NCBI GenBank assembly: GCA_946886255.1
Contig: CAMPIG010000006.1
Coordinates: 1-35,794, forward strand
Length of the DNA: 35,794 nucleotides
Direction: 5' to 3'
Source: an uncultured Cellvibrio sp.
GTDB taxonomy: Bacteria > Pseudomonadota > Gammaproteobacteria > Pseudomonadales > Cellvibrionaceae
How positions within the stretch are numbered: the first letter of the stretch is position 1; each line of letters begins with the position of its first letter. The notes below the pieces were generated by a model. The model saw only the letters and a list, made by a program, of their open reading frames with translations, was not told where the DNA came from and ran no database searches. Shown here piece by piece: positions 35,486-35,794 of the stretch. The position numbers were made by a program, and so were the translations under genes.

Positions 35486-35751
35486 GGTTTTCCTCTCACC
35501 GACTGCTGGTTTTAACACGGAAGGCATGACCGGGTACGCCCATAGCCATGCCGTCCGAAAAAATGACACGGTCGGGCGCGGACCCGACGTTATAGGCAAT
35601 ATAGGTCATCAGGACCAATCTCATCTTTATCACTAGCTGCGCTCTGATTGTTATGCATTGGTAAATGACCGAAACCGGGAGATAGTTACAGCTGACGTTT
35701 AAATTCTTGTTGTCTGTTGAACTATTTTTAACGTCGCGAGAATAAACGTCG

Positions 35752-35794
35752 TCCCAGATTGACTTTTTTTTGCAACATGGGCTGTCTCACTTTT
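35752..35794 (-). promoter_or_regulatory. Conserved regulatory element upstream of the solute-binding protein (copy 3 of 3)
   Basis: TCCCAGATTG (35752-35761), CAACATG (35773-35779) and TCTCACTTTT (35785-35794, at the window edge). Spacings match the TonB receptor copy exactly. It lies 267-309 bases upstream of the start at 35485. Confidence 0.7.

Overview
The window looks like the chromosome of a polysaccharide-degrading gammaproteobacterium close to Cellvibrio or Saccharophagus. This is inferred from poly-serine linkers in secreted enzymes, lipoprotein GH3 and GH16 enzymes beside a large TonB-dependent receptor, tryptophan-halogenase/SapC/cupin cassettes, and a SerA close to the enterobacterial type. 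No database search was run.

Layout. (1) 1-6117 is ordinary chromosome: the tail of a TetR-type regulator, a DUF4197 lipoprotein, serA, a DUF368 membrane protein, an alpha/beta hydrolase and a membrane-anchored AraC-type regulator. (2) 6184-17453 is a decayed accessory block. The two ends of one GNAT acetyltransferase gene lie at 6184-6263 and 16954-17453, and joining base 6263 to 16954 restores the reading frame, so about 10.7 kb has come to lie inside that gene. The block holds a small secreted TIMP/netrin-like gene broken by an IS66-family element (6804-9076, with terminal inverted repeats and an exact 8-bp target duplication), a decayed tyrosine recombinase, a three-gene secreted RHS/YD-repeat operon ending in a possible JAMM-like toxin tip with a small overlapping lipoprotein (candidate immunity gene), and a frameshifted unknown ORF. 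(3) 17608-35794 is a beta-glucan utilisation region, all on the minus strand: a periplasmic solute-binding protein, a TonB-dependent receptor, a seven-gene operon (halogenase-SapC-cupin, then halogenase-DUF6445 oxygenase-SapC-cupin), and a GH3 beta-glucosidase followed by a GH16 laminarinase.

How the genes may work together. GH16 should cut beta-1,3-glucan at the cell surface, GH3 should trim the oligosaccharides, and the TonB receptor should import them. A three-copy 43-bp element (sites of the TCCCACTTTG and TCTCACTTTT type about 33 bp apart, with CAACATG at a fixed offset) lies upstream of GH3, the TonB receptor and the solute-binding protein only, which suggests one regulon. The halogenase/SapC/cupin operon lacks this element but has a LacI/PurR-like palindrome at its 5' end. 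Its biochemical role is not established and it is the most interesting undescribed system here, along with the shared element and the split-gene island.
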